Shown in pieces: positions 24,017 to 37,534 of a stretch of 64,000 nt of DNA. The stretch is taken from contig CAJHZI010000821.1 of NCBI GenBank assembly GCA_905160935.1, forward strand, positions 154,501-218,500, given 5' to 3'. The DNA is from Enchytraeus crypticus. Lineage: Eukaryota; Annelida; Clitellata; Enchytraeida; Enchytraeidae. Made by a program: the position numbers and the translations under genes. Position 1 is the first letter of the stretch, and every line of letters begins with the position of its first letter. The notes beneath the pieces were generated by a model. The model had not been told where the DNA came from and did no database searches. It saw nothing but the letters and a program-made list of their open reading frames with translations.

Positions 24017-25564
24017 TTGAAATAATACGAAGCCGAAGAAGACATTATAAGAAGAAGGTATTAAGTACTATATTTTCACAAGTTTAATATTACATTAGGA
24101 TTAGGTCAAACTGTTTCGATACCATAAAACCTTGAACAAATATACTAGGATTGAATAGAAGTACTTATCATTTATAAGGCGTTTTTACAGAAGACTTAAT
24201 TAAAAGAGAGAAGAAATTTGCACTGTAATATTGGCATTAATTAATTAAATTTATATTCACTTCTCAAATGCGGGCATACTCATGCGGAAGTTACTAGAAT
24301 GTGTTTGTGGACAATCTTCTTGAATCTAAATACCAAAGTTTCTCTTAATGTGGCGGCTACTTTACAAATCCTTAAAATCTCAGCAAATGATACGTAACAA
24401 CCGACAGAACCTAATATTATCTTGCTTAATATTCAAAGTTTTAAGCCAATTACTCACTTTAGCCACAGATAATTTTAAATATCATTAACATTGAAGACAG
24501 GGTTTAGCGCCTTTGTAGAGCGAGTGCATCAAAAGTTAAGTTAATACTTGATTACTAGTTAGGCTCAGTTATTACTTGATTTTGCGACCACCTGGAATGA
24601 CAGAGTGCTGACAGCACTGAATAAAACCTCAGGATTTGGAAGATTTTTCTTTAATCCGCGCTTGCTGTAATTTGCGCTGAAAGAAATAGCTAAAGCCACA
24701 CAAATGTAAGTAAGTAAACTCCTTAGAATAGGTTTTATATCGTACATGTATGTATAAATAGATGAACACAAACAAATACAACGATTGGATTGAGTTTTGA
24801 AGATATTTACGAAAATGATCTCAATGATTTATTTACTTGCAACGATTATTATCAACGGCAGAACGATAATTATTAAAAATTATTATTTATTTATTTATTA
24901 AAGATATGACGATAGCATTTATAATATTATTCACTTTAATTAATATTCGTTGAACTAATTAAAATGCACGCGCTCTTAAATTAAATTGTTAGCTAAACTG
25001 AAAATCTTAATGGAATTAAAAGAACCACTCATATTTTCACCAATGCAAAATAATTAAGTAAAAAGTTCATAATTTTATCATTTGCAATTTTTTTCTAATT
25101 TACCAATTTAATAATTTGAGAAATATTTCTAGAGATACTAAGTTTCTTCACGAAACTTAGCTAGCTTGAAATTTAGCATTTGTTGCAATTTTCTTTCCAA
25201 TAAAGCATTAACGACTTCGCTGCAAAATAAGTGTTTTTATTGTCTTCAATTATTCTAGCGATTGCTTAAAATACCAATTCTATACTTAGTCAAATGTTGG
25301 CGACATAAAGCCTGCAATTGAAAATATATGATTCAGAAATAAATTCGAAGGGTAATATTTCTATTCTCCACCGGAAGTAGTCGAGCACGTTGTAGACACT
25401 GTCGGTAAAACAAATTACGGGGATAATCCTGAACAATGGCAGAAAGTTATCTGTGTAACTAATTTCAATCAATGTAATGTTTTACTGCTAAGAACCGCAG
25501 CCCCAGTCAGTCGTCCAGACTACAGCAAACAGGTCGTGCGACTGAGGGGTGCCAGAAACTAAAT

Positions 25565-25830
25565 CTGCCATGACTGTCTTTGTCATAGCTAGGTCTGTCA
25601 TAGCCAGGTCTGTCATAACAATCTTTGTCATAGCTAGGTCTGTCATAGCCAGGTCTGTCATAGCCAGGTCTGTCATAACAATCTTTGTCATAGCTAGGTC
25701 TGTCATAGCTAAGTCTGTCATAGCAATCTTTGTCATAGCTAGATATGCCATAGGTAGGTTTGTCATAGATATATTTATCTTAATTAGGTCTGTCATAGCT
25801 AAGTCTGACATTGCTAAGTCTGCCATAGGC
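25565..25830 (+). repeat. 15-bp minisatellite with higher-order pattern
   Basis: About 17 units of the type TCTGTCATAGCTAGG, with an AACAATC variant recurring every four or five units. Because 15 is a multiple of three and stops are absent, open frames run through on both strands (MTDLA repeats on minus). I regard these as by-products of the repeat. Confidence 0.9.
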
Positions 25831-26849
25831 AATAATGTCGTGGCTCTGAATATATCCAAGTCACGCTTATAACATTTCTGAAGAAATGTCACACGTCATT
25901 AATTAAAATTAATTTTCTTTCAAATTTACATTCAGTCTAAGTAGGCCTATCGGCAGATCAGTTACTGTGTCAGATAAGTGCTACAATGATCGTTATTTTA
26001 ACAGGAAATAGATTTTAATTCAAATGTATTAGGAACTATTAAAAAAATAACGTCTCATTTTTTGCTCCACTCACAAAACTCTCTTGCGTTTATGAGAATG
26101 ACTATTTTATATTCCAATATTATTTCTGTCAACGATTTTCTGCTACCAGAAAAGCGAGCAATGCAGGAAATATTGAATGCTTAAGCAGTAATGTAGTAAT
26201 TTATCCAAAATTGTTTGAATTCTTTAAAATCTGCAAAACAGATTTTGATCACTAAATAGTTTTAACAAAGTTTAAGTATAAACTTTGGTCGGGCAACAGA
26301 ATTGAAATAAAAGATTTGTAGAGCGTTTAACTGAAGTGGTTACTTGCAATACATAAGGCTACGCTACATTGATCAGCCAATCCACTGCTACTTGTACATG
26401 ATGCTCTATTTGATTAGGCAATATCTCCAATTCTTCTGCAAACACTAAAAATGAAAACTTGGACACGTATACGGACGGCATACACGAAAATGTAGGAGGT
26501 CACTGGAATTTTCGTCTACAGACAGGATTAAGCTACTGGTTGCTTCATGACTTCTGATAGAATTAGGAGGCTTTGAAGGTTGAGGCTCCAATGTAAACTT
26601 ACCATTTGAAACACCTGGTTTCTGAAAATACTACTGAGCACACATTTTATTTTTAAAAAGTTTATCATACATGACATTTCTCGTCCAAATGTTTACAAGC
26701 TTTGAAATGAAACCAATCAAACGTTTACAAAATATATTACATAGCTTACATCTAGTTAAGCTTTCTGCAGATGTTAAAGCCAGTGTCCAAGAAGGTGAAG
26801 TAAAAGCATCATGGCATTAATTTGAATCCCCAGTCTGCAAGTATTATTT

Positions 26850-26883
26850 TAATATTTTAATAAATATTAAAATAATAATATTT
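26850..26883. repeat. AT-rich palindrome
   Basis: ATTATTTTAATATT and its complement flank a 6-base spacer. Confidence 0.75.
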
Positions 26884-27058
26884 CACTTGAAAAATTTCGT
26901 CAATATAAAATTTTTTTCATAGATAAATGCCACATTTAGCAACAGTGATCGTATTAGGAAAAGCGAGTCGATTCGAATCCTAAAATAATTAATTTTCAAT
27001 TAATGAAATTGAAAATAAAAATGGTATTTTAAAATTTGTCGTTTAAGGATTGATCATT

Positions 27059-27138
27059 AAAATATGTTTATTCGTACCATTAAAACAACTCTATGTCTAT
27101 ACATAGAGTTGTTTTAATGGTACGAATAAACATATTTT
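27059..27138. repeat. Perfect palindrome, 38-bp arms, 4-base spacer
   Basis: The left arm starts AAAATATGTTTATTCGTACC; the right arm is its exact complement after CTAT. No open frame or terminal motif identifies it as a known element. Confidence 0.95.
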
Positions 27139-27910
27139 CATACCCAAGGCCTATAGACACACAGCATAAAACTTAATCATTTATTATTAGTTAATTTTGC
27201 AATTACAATAATTATTTTTTAATCTTATATGTTACAATTATGTTAATAATAAGGGAATAATAGTAGAAATTCTAATAATAATTATTATTATTAATATAAT
27301 TGCTACTAATATTATTTCGGTTTTATTACTATTTTAAGTGTTATCATTATTTTTTATTATTCTAAAAATTATGTTTCATGATAGTAAATGTTTAATATCC
27401 TTTATATCAAATTATGTTACCAGGAATGTCAGTTTTATTTTATTTATAAAAATTAAATAAATTACTATTGCAGTGCAATGGACGACTGAGATAATACTTA
27501 AACAATCATTGCTGTGCTGCTCACCATGAGAATCAAATACTACTTGACAACAGAATACTATCTCCAAGATCTGATCTTTTCTTTAATTTTTTGACTGATC
27601 TTTCATTGAATGGAAATATAATATGGAATAGAGAGGACCAGCTTAACAGTTTGCTCAACAATGTAATCACTTCATCGATTAGCATCTGCACGGCTTTAGA
27701 GATGGAAAAAACTAGAAGACTGCCACTTTACATTAGTATTTCGCTGCTCTTTTAGAGATTTGCAATAATAACCTGCCTTGGACCACTAAAACTTTATGCC
27801 GGGAAAGCTTGTCAATTGAGTAAAGGGAACTGAAAACTGAATAAAATAAGATAATGTAGACATTAAAAATAGTAGAGACGCATCGCAGAGGACATCTGCT
27901 CCTGAGCTCT

Positions 27911-28040
27911 TTAGTGGCGATGTCGGTAAGGTACTCTACCGCGGATCAGTATGTGCGGGGTTCAAATCCTGGGCTCGCCTGTCATTGACATCGCCTTCGA
28001 GTGAGGAAACTGAAGTTAGCATTAGCTTTACCAGCTTTAT
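27911..28040 (+). repeat. tRNA-derived SINE (family A)
   Basis: TAGTGGCGATGTCGGTAAGG, GGGGTTCAAATCC, then GAGTGAGGAAACTGAAGTTA and a CCAGCTTTA end. Confidence 0.9.
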
Positions 28041-29694
28041 CAGTGCAACCCTCGAAAAACACTTTTTATTATTCTCGAGAAAGAGATTGAGGATAATTCT
28101 CAATCAATTTACAACTCGAGAAGATGTGTAATTGCTTGCCACTTTATTCTATGAGGTTTCAGTAAATCGATTAATACGATAAAAATAATCTAAACATTAC
28201 TTAGCAGTGAGCGAAGTGAACAGTATACGTACAGTGTTTGCGTTATACCAGAGATAGATAAGGAAAAGTATTACAATTAAAAATCTGCAATAAGATATAA
28301 GACAGTCATGAAAATGCTTATTTTTTACTACAGAAGTCATGAAAAATTTCTATGAGCTCAACCTTTTAATTCAGTTTAACTCTTATTTCTATTTCATAGG
28401 CTGAGTGAAATCAGTGGTTAAAAATGTATTGTTTCACAATCATATTATCTTCTGTTGCTATTTAGACTTATATTTTTGTCGCAGTATCACCTACATCGCT
28501 TCTAGCCTATTTAATCTGATTATTAGTTTAGGCTAACCTTCATGTTGGTTAAAAAAGCTGCTGATCCTGTGAGACTTGAAAGAAGTCTGAGATAAGGAAA
28601 CGAGTCGTCACGTGTCCTGCAAAACTGTGACGTCAGATAGATTTCACAGCCGGAAGAACATAACGAGTTTATCATGACATATTGTCTGCACCACTGAACA
28701 TCGTTTGATGCCAGTGAATGGTCGACACGGTGCGAGGCTGTATTGTGCGAGCTGCCCATTTGTTATATTTTGTTTTTAGTCAATTGAAAGAGTTTAGCAG
28801 ACGTACGCAGTGAACTGCTAGAGAGATACTTGTCTAAAACTGTTTAGATCATTTGTGCTTGATTGGTCTTGCAGCAGCTTCTGAACAACTAGAATTATTA
28901 ATAGACGTTATTGCCTTGTGCATATCGTTTTCCAACATTTAAATACATGTATTGATTATTTTGAATGTCCATTTTATGTACACATTTCAACAAAGTGAAG
29001 AAAAATCGTGGTTGAAGAATGTGACATAAAATCAAATTTTGATGCATTTTAGCTAAAACGACTATCTTGAGTTCCCTCTGACTTGTATAACATCTACAAT
29101 GCATTTTAATAATTAGTTACAACTGAAGGACAGGAACTTCCAACGTAAAACTGCAAATAGAAACTAAAATACACTATAGTTAAAGAAGTTACTAATATAA
29201 TTATTTTAAAGCATCTTAATTATTCAGCTAATTTTCATCATGAGGGACTTTTTAGAAGGAAGCATAATGAGATGAGCTGTGACTTCCGGCTCATTGCTGA
29301 ACTGAGCTTCATTGATATAATATACATATGCTGCATGTTCAAGGTTGGTTATTAAAACTTGATATAAGATTATATCAGCTACTTCAGAATTTCAGAAAAA
29401 GTACGATACGAAAGCCATCTAAAGACCTGTGCCTTGTAGTTTTTCTCAGTAAAATCTCTAGAATCTACACGTTGAATATCGGAGGCTACATTAGATCCCA
29501 GCCAAAATTGAAGGGTATATAAACTTGGAGCGAGTGGAACTAAAAACTTTAGAGTTGCACTAGGAATTAAATATCTTTGATTTAAGAGTCCACTTGGCAA
29601 GCAGCTTAGTTGTACAGCTACAGAAAAGTAGTACAGATCCCTTGAATTATGTGCACTGAAAAATAAATTTGATTGAAGAATTGAGCCATGCAAA

Positions 29695-30076
29695 ATTTAA
29701 GTGCGCTAATTCTAATAATGTCTCTCAAGTGGAAGTGGCAGATCAGTGGATATAACTGTGGAGCGTGGTAGATGAACACGAATTTTACATGATTTAGCTT
29801 TAATCAGCTGAAGATTACTAGAATTAGACCACTGCTCAATATTGAGGAGTTTATCATCAATGGGAGTAATAAACTTAGAAAGTATAATAAGGTAAATATC
29901 ATCAACATATTTTATCATCTCATTGTGAGGATGGACTTATCCTTCATCAGATGCAGTTACAGAGAAAGAAGCTAGATCAAATAGCTGAGCCTTGAGTGGC
30001 GCTAGAAGACAGGTTCTAAAGAGAAGAAACGGTTAGACTAAACTTAGTACAAACCTGCCGGTGAAGAAGCTGATCA
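29695..30076 (-). mobile_element. CR1/L2-like LINE fragment, reverse transcriptase catalytic region
   Basis: On the minus strand the segment encodes IKYVDDIYLIILSKFITPID, containing the RT catalytic YVDD, then NIEQWSNSSNLQL and a LPLPLE end. Upstream in the same region, remnants SSFFSVTASD and VHPHNEM recall the conserved stretch just before the catalytic box of CR1-type LINEs, with internal stops. The piece is short and broken. A SINE A copy adjoins its 5' side at 30079. Clade assignment is from remembered motifs. Confidence 0.7.
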
Positions 30077-30078
30077 TT

Positions 30079-30212
30079 GCCACTGGCTGGAGTCAGTGGC
30101 GATGTCGGTAAGATACTCGACCGCGGATCAGTATGTGCGGTTCAAATCCTGAGCTCTCACGTCACTGATAACGCTTTCGAGTGAGGAAACTGACGTTAAC
30201 CTTAGCTTTTAT
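30079..30212 (+). repeat. tRNA-derived SINE (family A) with inverted head
   Basis: GCCACTGGCT and AGTCAGTGGC (one mismatch) form an inverted head. The copy continues CGATGTCGGTAAGATACTCG, GCGGTTCAAATCC and GAGTGAGGAAACTGACGTTA. It abuts the LINE fragment at 29695-30076. Confidence 0.9.
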
Positions 30213-31090
30213 CAGCCAACATGGATGCAAACGGGTAACTCAAAAGCAGCGTAAAAGTAAAAGTCGAGAGAAATATTATAACAAGTAGTAGGATTTTATC
30301 TTAAAATGACGTAATTGTGCTTGTACATGTAATTGAAGATTTTATGTGCACAAGACAAATATTTCAATATTTTACCGTAAGTTTCTCCATGTTTTGCTAG
30401 TACATCTTGTGCCCTATTGTATCCAGTAAACAAAGTTATACCACTAAATTAAATAATTTTTAGAGAGACGTAAATCAATTGCAGGTTTTATAATAACAAA
30501 GTTTCTATCTAACAGATCTCTCCTTTAATATAATTTGCAGGTTTCTGAATAATCAGTAAACAGTTTAAAAAAATACCAAATCTAACTTTTTTGCCTTGGA
30601 CCTAGACAACACTGAAACTTTTTAATTCGACTTTGCTTTAGTGATACATGTATGAAATATGTAAGCAAAGTGATAAGTAAAATGTAAGGATTTTTTATTT
30701 ATTCAAGTGATTAGTTTGTTTTCCTCAAACAGTGACAAACATTCCAGTATTCTCTCTCAACATCACAGATTAATTACGAGCCATTAAACCTGACTCGCCT
30801 CAGGGCAAATCTCAACCTACGTCCAGAGCTGGGATCAATTATCGGCTCTTGGACTTGATCACGCTTCATCAACCTCTCTATAGAGACAACTATTCAGTAG
30901 ATTCCGAAGTATCTGGCAAATAAATAGTAACATACCTACAAATTTATCAGTAATGCGCTTCGTTTGCTTAATTTATATTCGGGATATTGAATTTTTTTCT
31001 ACAAAAAGCATATATATCTCTTTGACATGTAGTCTTTGTTTACTCAGTCGTCATCGTGTGATATTTTGGCTTCTGTTTGTGTAGATTCTA

Positions 31091-31147
31091 CAAGAGACGT
31101 CCCTGACATTGCCCTATGGCTAGGAAATGGACGTTAAATTCTTATTG
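31091..31147 (+). repeat. SINE family B tail, diverged
   Basis: GAGACGTCCCTGACATTGCC and GGAAATGGACGTTAAATTC, followed by a short ATTG-rich end. Confidence 0.7.
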
Positions 31148-32441
31148 ATTGATTAATTTATTGCCTGGTCTAACTTCAAAGATATAAAGACTTATGATTG
31201 AGCATTTAGTGGTAAAAGTAAGGTTATTTTGATGCAAAACATCAAAAATAGTGTGTTTAGCTAATAATGTTTTCTTATCACAATAAAAAATATCGGATAA
31301 TCCAAGTACGAAATAAATATTTTTACATTATCATATTTAGCCGATTATCTCTATCCAAGCTGATATTACACAATTTCCTGATTAAAATTTCAAATTACTA
31401 CGTAACAGGAGTCTAATCATTAATCATTACTACAGGGTTTCAATTTGTCGGCAGCTAGCATACATTATTCACTGTTCACCGTGTATGGTATAGCAGTCTA
31501 ATAATTACAGTGAGCAGTCTAGTGTAAATAGAGAGCAGTCTAGAATGTTTTATAGTATTGTTTTTTCTACTTGATTTACTGTAATTTGACATGATGTAGG
31601 CCGCCAAATTACACTTCTTATTTTAATATCGTTTCTTTGCCTGAACAGTCAGCGAAGTAAACTCTAAATTTATTTTTGCAGATTAGTAAATATTAAGAGC
31701 TACGCAAGAGATATGGGAGGGCAACGATAATGTTATGAGTAGAGCGCAGTATAGAGCGAGTGCATGGGAATGGAAGATGCTGATATGAAGTGATGATGAA
31801 GTAGTTGACGCCTTGGGTGTTGTTTTATTGCGTAACGCGGTGACAGGGTAAACATCGAGCCAGGTATTGCGAGTTCTATTACCAGGCTGTCAATGCCCGA
31901 ATCTGCGACATGACGACAAATGTTTGCAAACGTTGACCGGAAGTGGTTGAGATAATTCAGCATTGCATATTCGCTGTTGCTGATGGGTGTCAGAGAGAGT
32001 TTGGTACTGAAAGGCCACAGCGGATATGACGACCGGTCTAGAACTGAACAATGCTGTCACCTTCAAGTAACTGACGTATGACAAATATTTAATCTATGGC
32101 GTCACAGACATCGCCACGATGATGTGACCGCTGAGTTGCCTACAGGCGATGAACCGGCTGACATAAATCTTCAAAAATGCTGAGATACTGGGTATTAATG
32201 GTGAAATAAATATTTTTATTTTAATGTTAGTAATGCAATGTGAATGTAGTAATGCAGTGTGAAAATATTATAAGTATTGTTTATTATAAGTATTTTGTAT
32301 TATGAAGTCTGGAATGAGTGTTGCTGGATAGCGTAAAGTTCCGCTCATATGTAGAAATTTTTACTAGTTTAGATATTAATTTAAATGTAGATCTAATTGT
32401 TATTTAGCTCATGATTACAATTGAACTCTTCCTGTAAAGTA

Positions 32442-32510
32442 GTCTCGAAGACCGAGTTCGGCCATGACACTTCTATATAAGTTTTCGTTGTTAATAATAA
32501 TAATAAAATA
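32442..32510 (+). repeat. SINE family C 3' end, copy 2
   Basis: GTAGTCTCGAAGACCGAGTT and CGGCCATGACACTTCTATAT, then an AAT-rich tail. It is related to 17285-17393. Confidence 0.65.
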
Positions 32511-32639
32511 ATGAAGCGTGCATTTTGTGAGTGTCTTGTATGCTAGATAGTCTAAAGAGCCAGAGATTTAACACTTACTTTTGATTAATTGTTTTTGTCT
32601 ACCTAGAACCCTTACACGCCAGATGGGAATGATATTAAT

Positions 32640-33110
32640 AACACTAGTTATTATTATTATTATTAATTAATGGTACTAATAGTAATACAATTAGTAGTAC
32701 CATTATAGTAACATTAATGATCATTATTATAATTATAATTATATTATTATCAATAATAGTTTAGTAGTAATAATAGTGATCATAATAATATCAGAATATA
32801 TTAATTATTATGCTAGTAAAATAATAATTATTATTTATTAACAATAATAATATATAATATTATATATATACTATTATATAATATTATGATATCAAAATAT
32901 AAGTTCAAATTAATAATTAATATAATTAATATTTGAAATAAAATTAATATAAATATAGTAATAATAATAAATTAATTAATTAATTTAATATAATTTTATT
33001 AATATTCTTATATATAAAGTAAATGTTATATATTATTATATAATAATAATATTATTATTTATTAATATTATAATATTAATATATATTAATGTATATTAAA
33101 ATATAAATGC
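32640..33110. repeat. Very AT-rich low-complexity block
   Basis: About 470 bp made almost wholly of A and T in ATT, TAATA and TATA arrangements with many short internal palindromes. Confidence 0.85.
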
Positions 33111-34294
33111 TCCCGAGAATAATAAGTATAAGGATTAACTAAGTTTATTATATTATTAATATCAAATAAGTCAAATTGTTCAAATGCGCTCTATATCTGC
33201 AGATTCAATCCAATTTCCAAACCATGGGTAGAAAAAAAACCATTTGCAAATCATGGTCATTGGTCTACCAGAAAATGAAAAGATTCTTTCTATATGGCGG
33301 TTTTCTAAAATATTCTCTTTAGCCTAACCATCTGCCACCTTGCGTCCTAATATTATCTCCGCGACGAGCCCAGCAACAGAAATATTGGCAATGACCTTGT
33401 TGTTCACACCTGCATTGATTGATTTGTGTGAGGAGTCATTACGGTAGTGGTGTATTTTGGTCATAGAGCAGCACTTCGAGCCAATCGTCTCGTACATAAA
33501 AAACGTGTGCAGTTGCGAGACTTACGCCAACAGGTTGCATCATAAATGTCGCATGTATTGAATTGTAATAACTTACATACAAAAGTTAAGCTTCAAACAA
33601 ATAATTCCAAATGCTATATTAAATTTTTTACGTCCTATACCTCGTCTAACGATTATATGAGAGGCCTTTCAGCACAACCTACAGGTACCAGCACTAATAT
33701 AATTGGTATAGACCAGGCTAAAATCATCAAATCATCGCAAAACATCATGCTAAAATTATTAACGGTTAGCCTGGTATTTCGATAGTTTACTGTCATTGAT
33801 ATTTCTTATATTTTGTTGATAACTAGATGCTTAGATGCAAGGGTAAATGTGTATTAATTGTAATATTTTAAGAGGTAGAAATTCTCTTAAACGTTTCTTG
33901 ATATTCTTCAAATTCTAAAATAATTGCTAGAGTAAACTAGAGAGGTCCCTTAAGTGAAGCCAAGTGTGTGGTCGTATTTAAATGAAGAACACATGAAAAT
34001 GCTGTGACCATGCATAGAATATAAAGCTTAGTATAATAGCAGTAGGCTACAGGCATCTGAGATAGACAAATAATTATTCTGTTAAGTGTTGAATGTTAAT
34101 AAACAGCTAGCATTGTACAATGTAAACTTCCAGTACGTGTTCAACATTAATAAGAGTAGTGTAGAAAACGCCAATACATCCTCATAGGTTTTTTTTAACT
34201 AGCTTCGCACCACTACTTGTTCAAGTTTTTGTCCACACTTTGGCTATTGTTGATTTTATTTTATTGGTCGACTTTAGGCTAACTCTTGAATAAA

Positions 34295-34323
34295 TGTAAC
34301 GCTAGATTTAATCTAGCGTTACA
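34295..34323. repeat. Short palindrome with a third arm
   Basis: TGTAACGCTAGAT and ATCTAGCGTTACA pair around a 3-base spacer. AATCTAGCGTTA repeats once more directly after it. Confidence 0.85.
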
Positions 34324-34874
34324 TAATCTAGCGTTATTGATTTAAACGGTGCCTCCTTCAGATAAGAAAAAACAGTGATCAAATAAATCGTTGCATAAAA
34401 TTTAGACCTAAATGTATTTTTATTTGCGTTTGTTCAATTTATTTCACTATTTACTTCTTAGGCTTTAGAGTCGGCTGAATTAGTTCTATACATTTCAACT
34501 GCAAGAGCCAAACGAGGCGACTAAGCAATAAACTAATAAATTAAATTATAAACTACACTGCTAAATATATTTTTACAACCTAAAGGCCATGCTGAAGTTT
34601 GATATAAAAACACACTTTGCTGTTGTTTAAGTTATATAAAGGTTCCAATGATTTTTATGAAATTGTTCGCCGATGAAATGTTCCGTTATAAGCATAACAA
34701 TAAGTGGTAGATACGAATCTTGGATCTGTTATTCAACACAGCACTAGAGAAGGACGTAATATAGAAGAGCATATTTATACACGCTTCCAGATCTTTGCAA
34801 TAGGACCTATATCCTAGATATTGATAAGGATCACTTCTAAATTTGTGCTGTGCTATATGGACAATTTATGCATT

Positions 34875-34996
34875 TGCAGCTAACCGGTTGGATAAACTAG
34901 TCAATAACGCTTTTGCAAGAGAAGTAGACGGCCATCGGTTCAAACCACAATACAGACCGTCTCTGACAGTATCAAATTATGATGTGAAAACAGACG
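34875..34996 (+). repeat. tRNA-derived SINE-like repeat (family E)
   Basis: A tRNA-like stretch with box B-like CGGTTCAAACCAC is followed by ATGATGTGAAAACAGACGTT, which resembles the tail domain of the other SINEs. Confidence 0.5.
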
Positions 34997-35278
34997 TTAA
35001 AATTAGATTTATAGTTTAATCATAGATTTCATTAATGAATATTTTTATTGAACCCTACCTTCCGCAAAGTAGTTCATTTAAAATTCAGACAGCCGACAAA
35101 ATATTTATATAAAACGTTCATTGGCTAATAAATACAATGCAGTGGAGACATGAATCTGACTCTTTTGTCTGATGGCAGATATCAGGGTCGACTCACGCGA
35201 ATTATTTTAAGTCATTAATTAGTTTCAGACGATACCTATTTTTCATTAAAGGTCAATATATAATTGCATTAAAAGCAA

Positions 35279-35309
35279 ATAAAGCTAACTTTAACGTCAA
35301 TTTCCTCAT
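35279..35309 (-). repeat. SINE family A tail fragment abutting a minisatellite
   Basis: AAAGCTAACTTTAACGTCAA and TTTCCTCATT match the reversed SINE A end, and then the sequence passes directly into the 18-bp tandem array. Confidence 0.7.
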
Positions 35310-35322
35310 TGTGAACAACATG

Positions 35323-35816
35323 ATCATTGTGACCATTATGATCACTGTGACCAGTATGATCATTGCGACCAATATGATCACTGTGACCAGTATGATCACT
35401 GTGACCAGTATGATCATTGCGACCAGTATGATCACTGTGACCAGTATGATCATTGTGACCAGTATGATCACTGTGACCAGTATGATCATTGTGACCAGTA
35501 TTATCATTGTGACCAGTATGATCACTTTGACCAGTATGATCACTGTGACCAGTATGATCACTGTGACCAGTATGATCATTGCGACCAGTATGATCACTGT
35601 GACCAATATGATCACTGTGACCAGTATGATCACTGTGACCAATATGATCACTGTGACCAGTATGATCACTGTGACCAGTATGATCATTGCGACCAGTATG
35701 ATCACTGTGACCAGTATGATCACTGTGACCAGTATGATCACTGTGACCAGTATGATCATTGTGACCAGTATGATCATTGCGACCAGTATGATCATTGCGA
35801 CCAGTATGATCACTGT
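35323..35816 (+). repeat. 18-bp minisatellite, about 27 units
   Basis: The unit is TGATCACTGTGACCAGTA with C/T variation in the first half and occasional GCGACC. Frames stay open through the array on plus and in two minus frames (about 190 to 200 codons), because the unit length is a multiple of three and lacks stops in these frames. No start context or domain supports a gene. Confidence 0.95.
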
Positions 35817-36084
35817 AACGCTCTGGCCTCTGAATCTCCTGTGCCACCACTGCCCGTCCATTCACAAGTTTGCTTTTTCGTAGCTCATAGCTGGGGTTTA
35901 TATTTACGCTCAGATGTTAAAGTTTATTTTCTCATATGGATATTTTCTCGTAACATAGATTAAAGTTAGTGGGTCTATTTGATGATTTGTTAACACATTC
36001 ATGTTTTGAGATAATAATGAAATAGCAGGGAATAGGATTATTTTAAAATTTATAGGCCACGGACTTGCACTTAAATGTTACAGT

Positions 36085-36145
36085 GAGAAAGAGAAAGAGA
36101 GAGAGAGAGGGAGAGAAAGAGAGAGAGAGAGAGAGAAAGAGAGGA
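36085..36145 (+). repeat. (AG)n-rich microsatellite
   Basis: Imperfect GAGA repeats with AAAG interruptions. The preceding CCACGGACTTGCACTT weakly resembles the LINE 3' end at 8530-8550. Confidence 0.85.
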
Positions 36146-37534
36146 GATTAAATTAAATGTCATTTAAATTTATAATTATTCACTAATTCCACCGTACATG
36201 AATCCCAGTGCATGCACGTGTGTATGTATTTGTATGTCTGCGGCATTTCTCTGAAGTTCTGAGCAGTAGCTGTATGTAACGGCACGCTTTAATAACAGAA
36301 TTTAATTAATATCTCTTCGACGTCTCATTCATTCGGTCGTCCACGATCATATGGAAACCACTGCGAGGAGCGAGAGATGAAAGCGGGGGACAGGGTTGAC
36401 GATACACCGTCATCATATCTTTGTAAATAAGACGTGGCGAGGTACGGACAAAAACTTCTATTTACCTTCCCTTCGTGTCTCCGCCATTCAAGTCTGATAC
36501 AAAGTAATGCAAAACATCGTTTACTATGTGTAATCGCATACCACTATACTAATAGCTGACAATATGTTGCGAGAGTCGGTTGAAGACTATCGTATCAACT
36601 GAAGGAATTAAGCCGTAGATCGTTTCGATATAATGTAAGCAGCGAATATCGTATCATATGTTGTTTAAGTTACAGATTAGATCCATGCTGTTTGATTGTT
36701 CGACATCTTGTTACCGTTACATTAGTCATGCTACTAATAACTGCCAGCAGATACCACGAAATATTTCATTAAACAAAATCAAAGGTTATCTGAAGAACAA
36801 TCAATTCCGTAAAACAATCAGGTCAACGATTCTCAAATACAAATTTTATGGTATTTTGTCTATAGAACGTGCTAACATGCACATTGGTCTCCCGAGAATA
36901 CTGTTTGCCATACTCATTGTTAGTAAAAGTAATAAATGCATTTAATTTGGTAAATAAACAGAGCGCAATCTTAAAAACTACATTCTATTAATCAGCTGGC
37001 GCCATTTAGACTTTACTTGCTGGATTTCAACTCATTTTAATCCAATTAGGCAATCATTCGCCATGATATCTGCAGCTCTTGACACTGTATTTAATAATCT
37101 CAATTGTAGGCAGAAAGACATCGATTCATTATAAATTATATCACTTGGTTTGAAATCACGGTAAACTTTATTTTCAACTTTGATAAGGTAAACATTGAGC
37201 TCATTAATCGAAGACACAGAATTTATGCTGATTAATACTACGTGAAACTGATCGTAAAATGCTTAATAACAGATATGTCATTTAGACTATTTGAAGATAC
37301 TTCACAAATAGACAAGGTCGTGTGCTCCATTACTATTGCACAGTTTCGAATCTCAGTTTCGACTCTAATACTATCATTGTGGTTTGAAAAAAATTCTAGC
37401 TAAATAATTTTGTATTTTTAATACTCTTCTACGCTTTATAAACTATATGATTCACTTTCAAATTTCATAGTATATTTAGTATATCCTCAGCACATTTATT
37501 TTTCAGATTGATCTGCGTGAATTGATCTCTAGTG

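Noticed and set aside
25488-25892. MTDLA/IVMTDLA-type repeat protein
   Set aside because: Product of a 15-bp minisatellite open on both strands.
27911-28040. tRNA genes from box A/box B matches
   Set aside because: The tRNA-like parts belong to SINEs with long non-tRNA tails and no foldable cloverleaf with matched acceptor stem; the same applies to other family A copies.
35253-35883. Open frames of about 190-200 codons on both strands
   Set aside because: They are translations of an 18-bp tandem repeat with no stop in these frames; there is no domain and no gene context.
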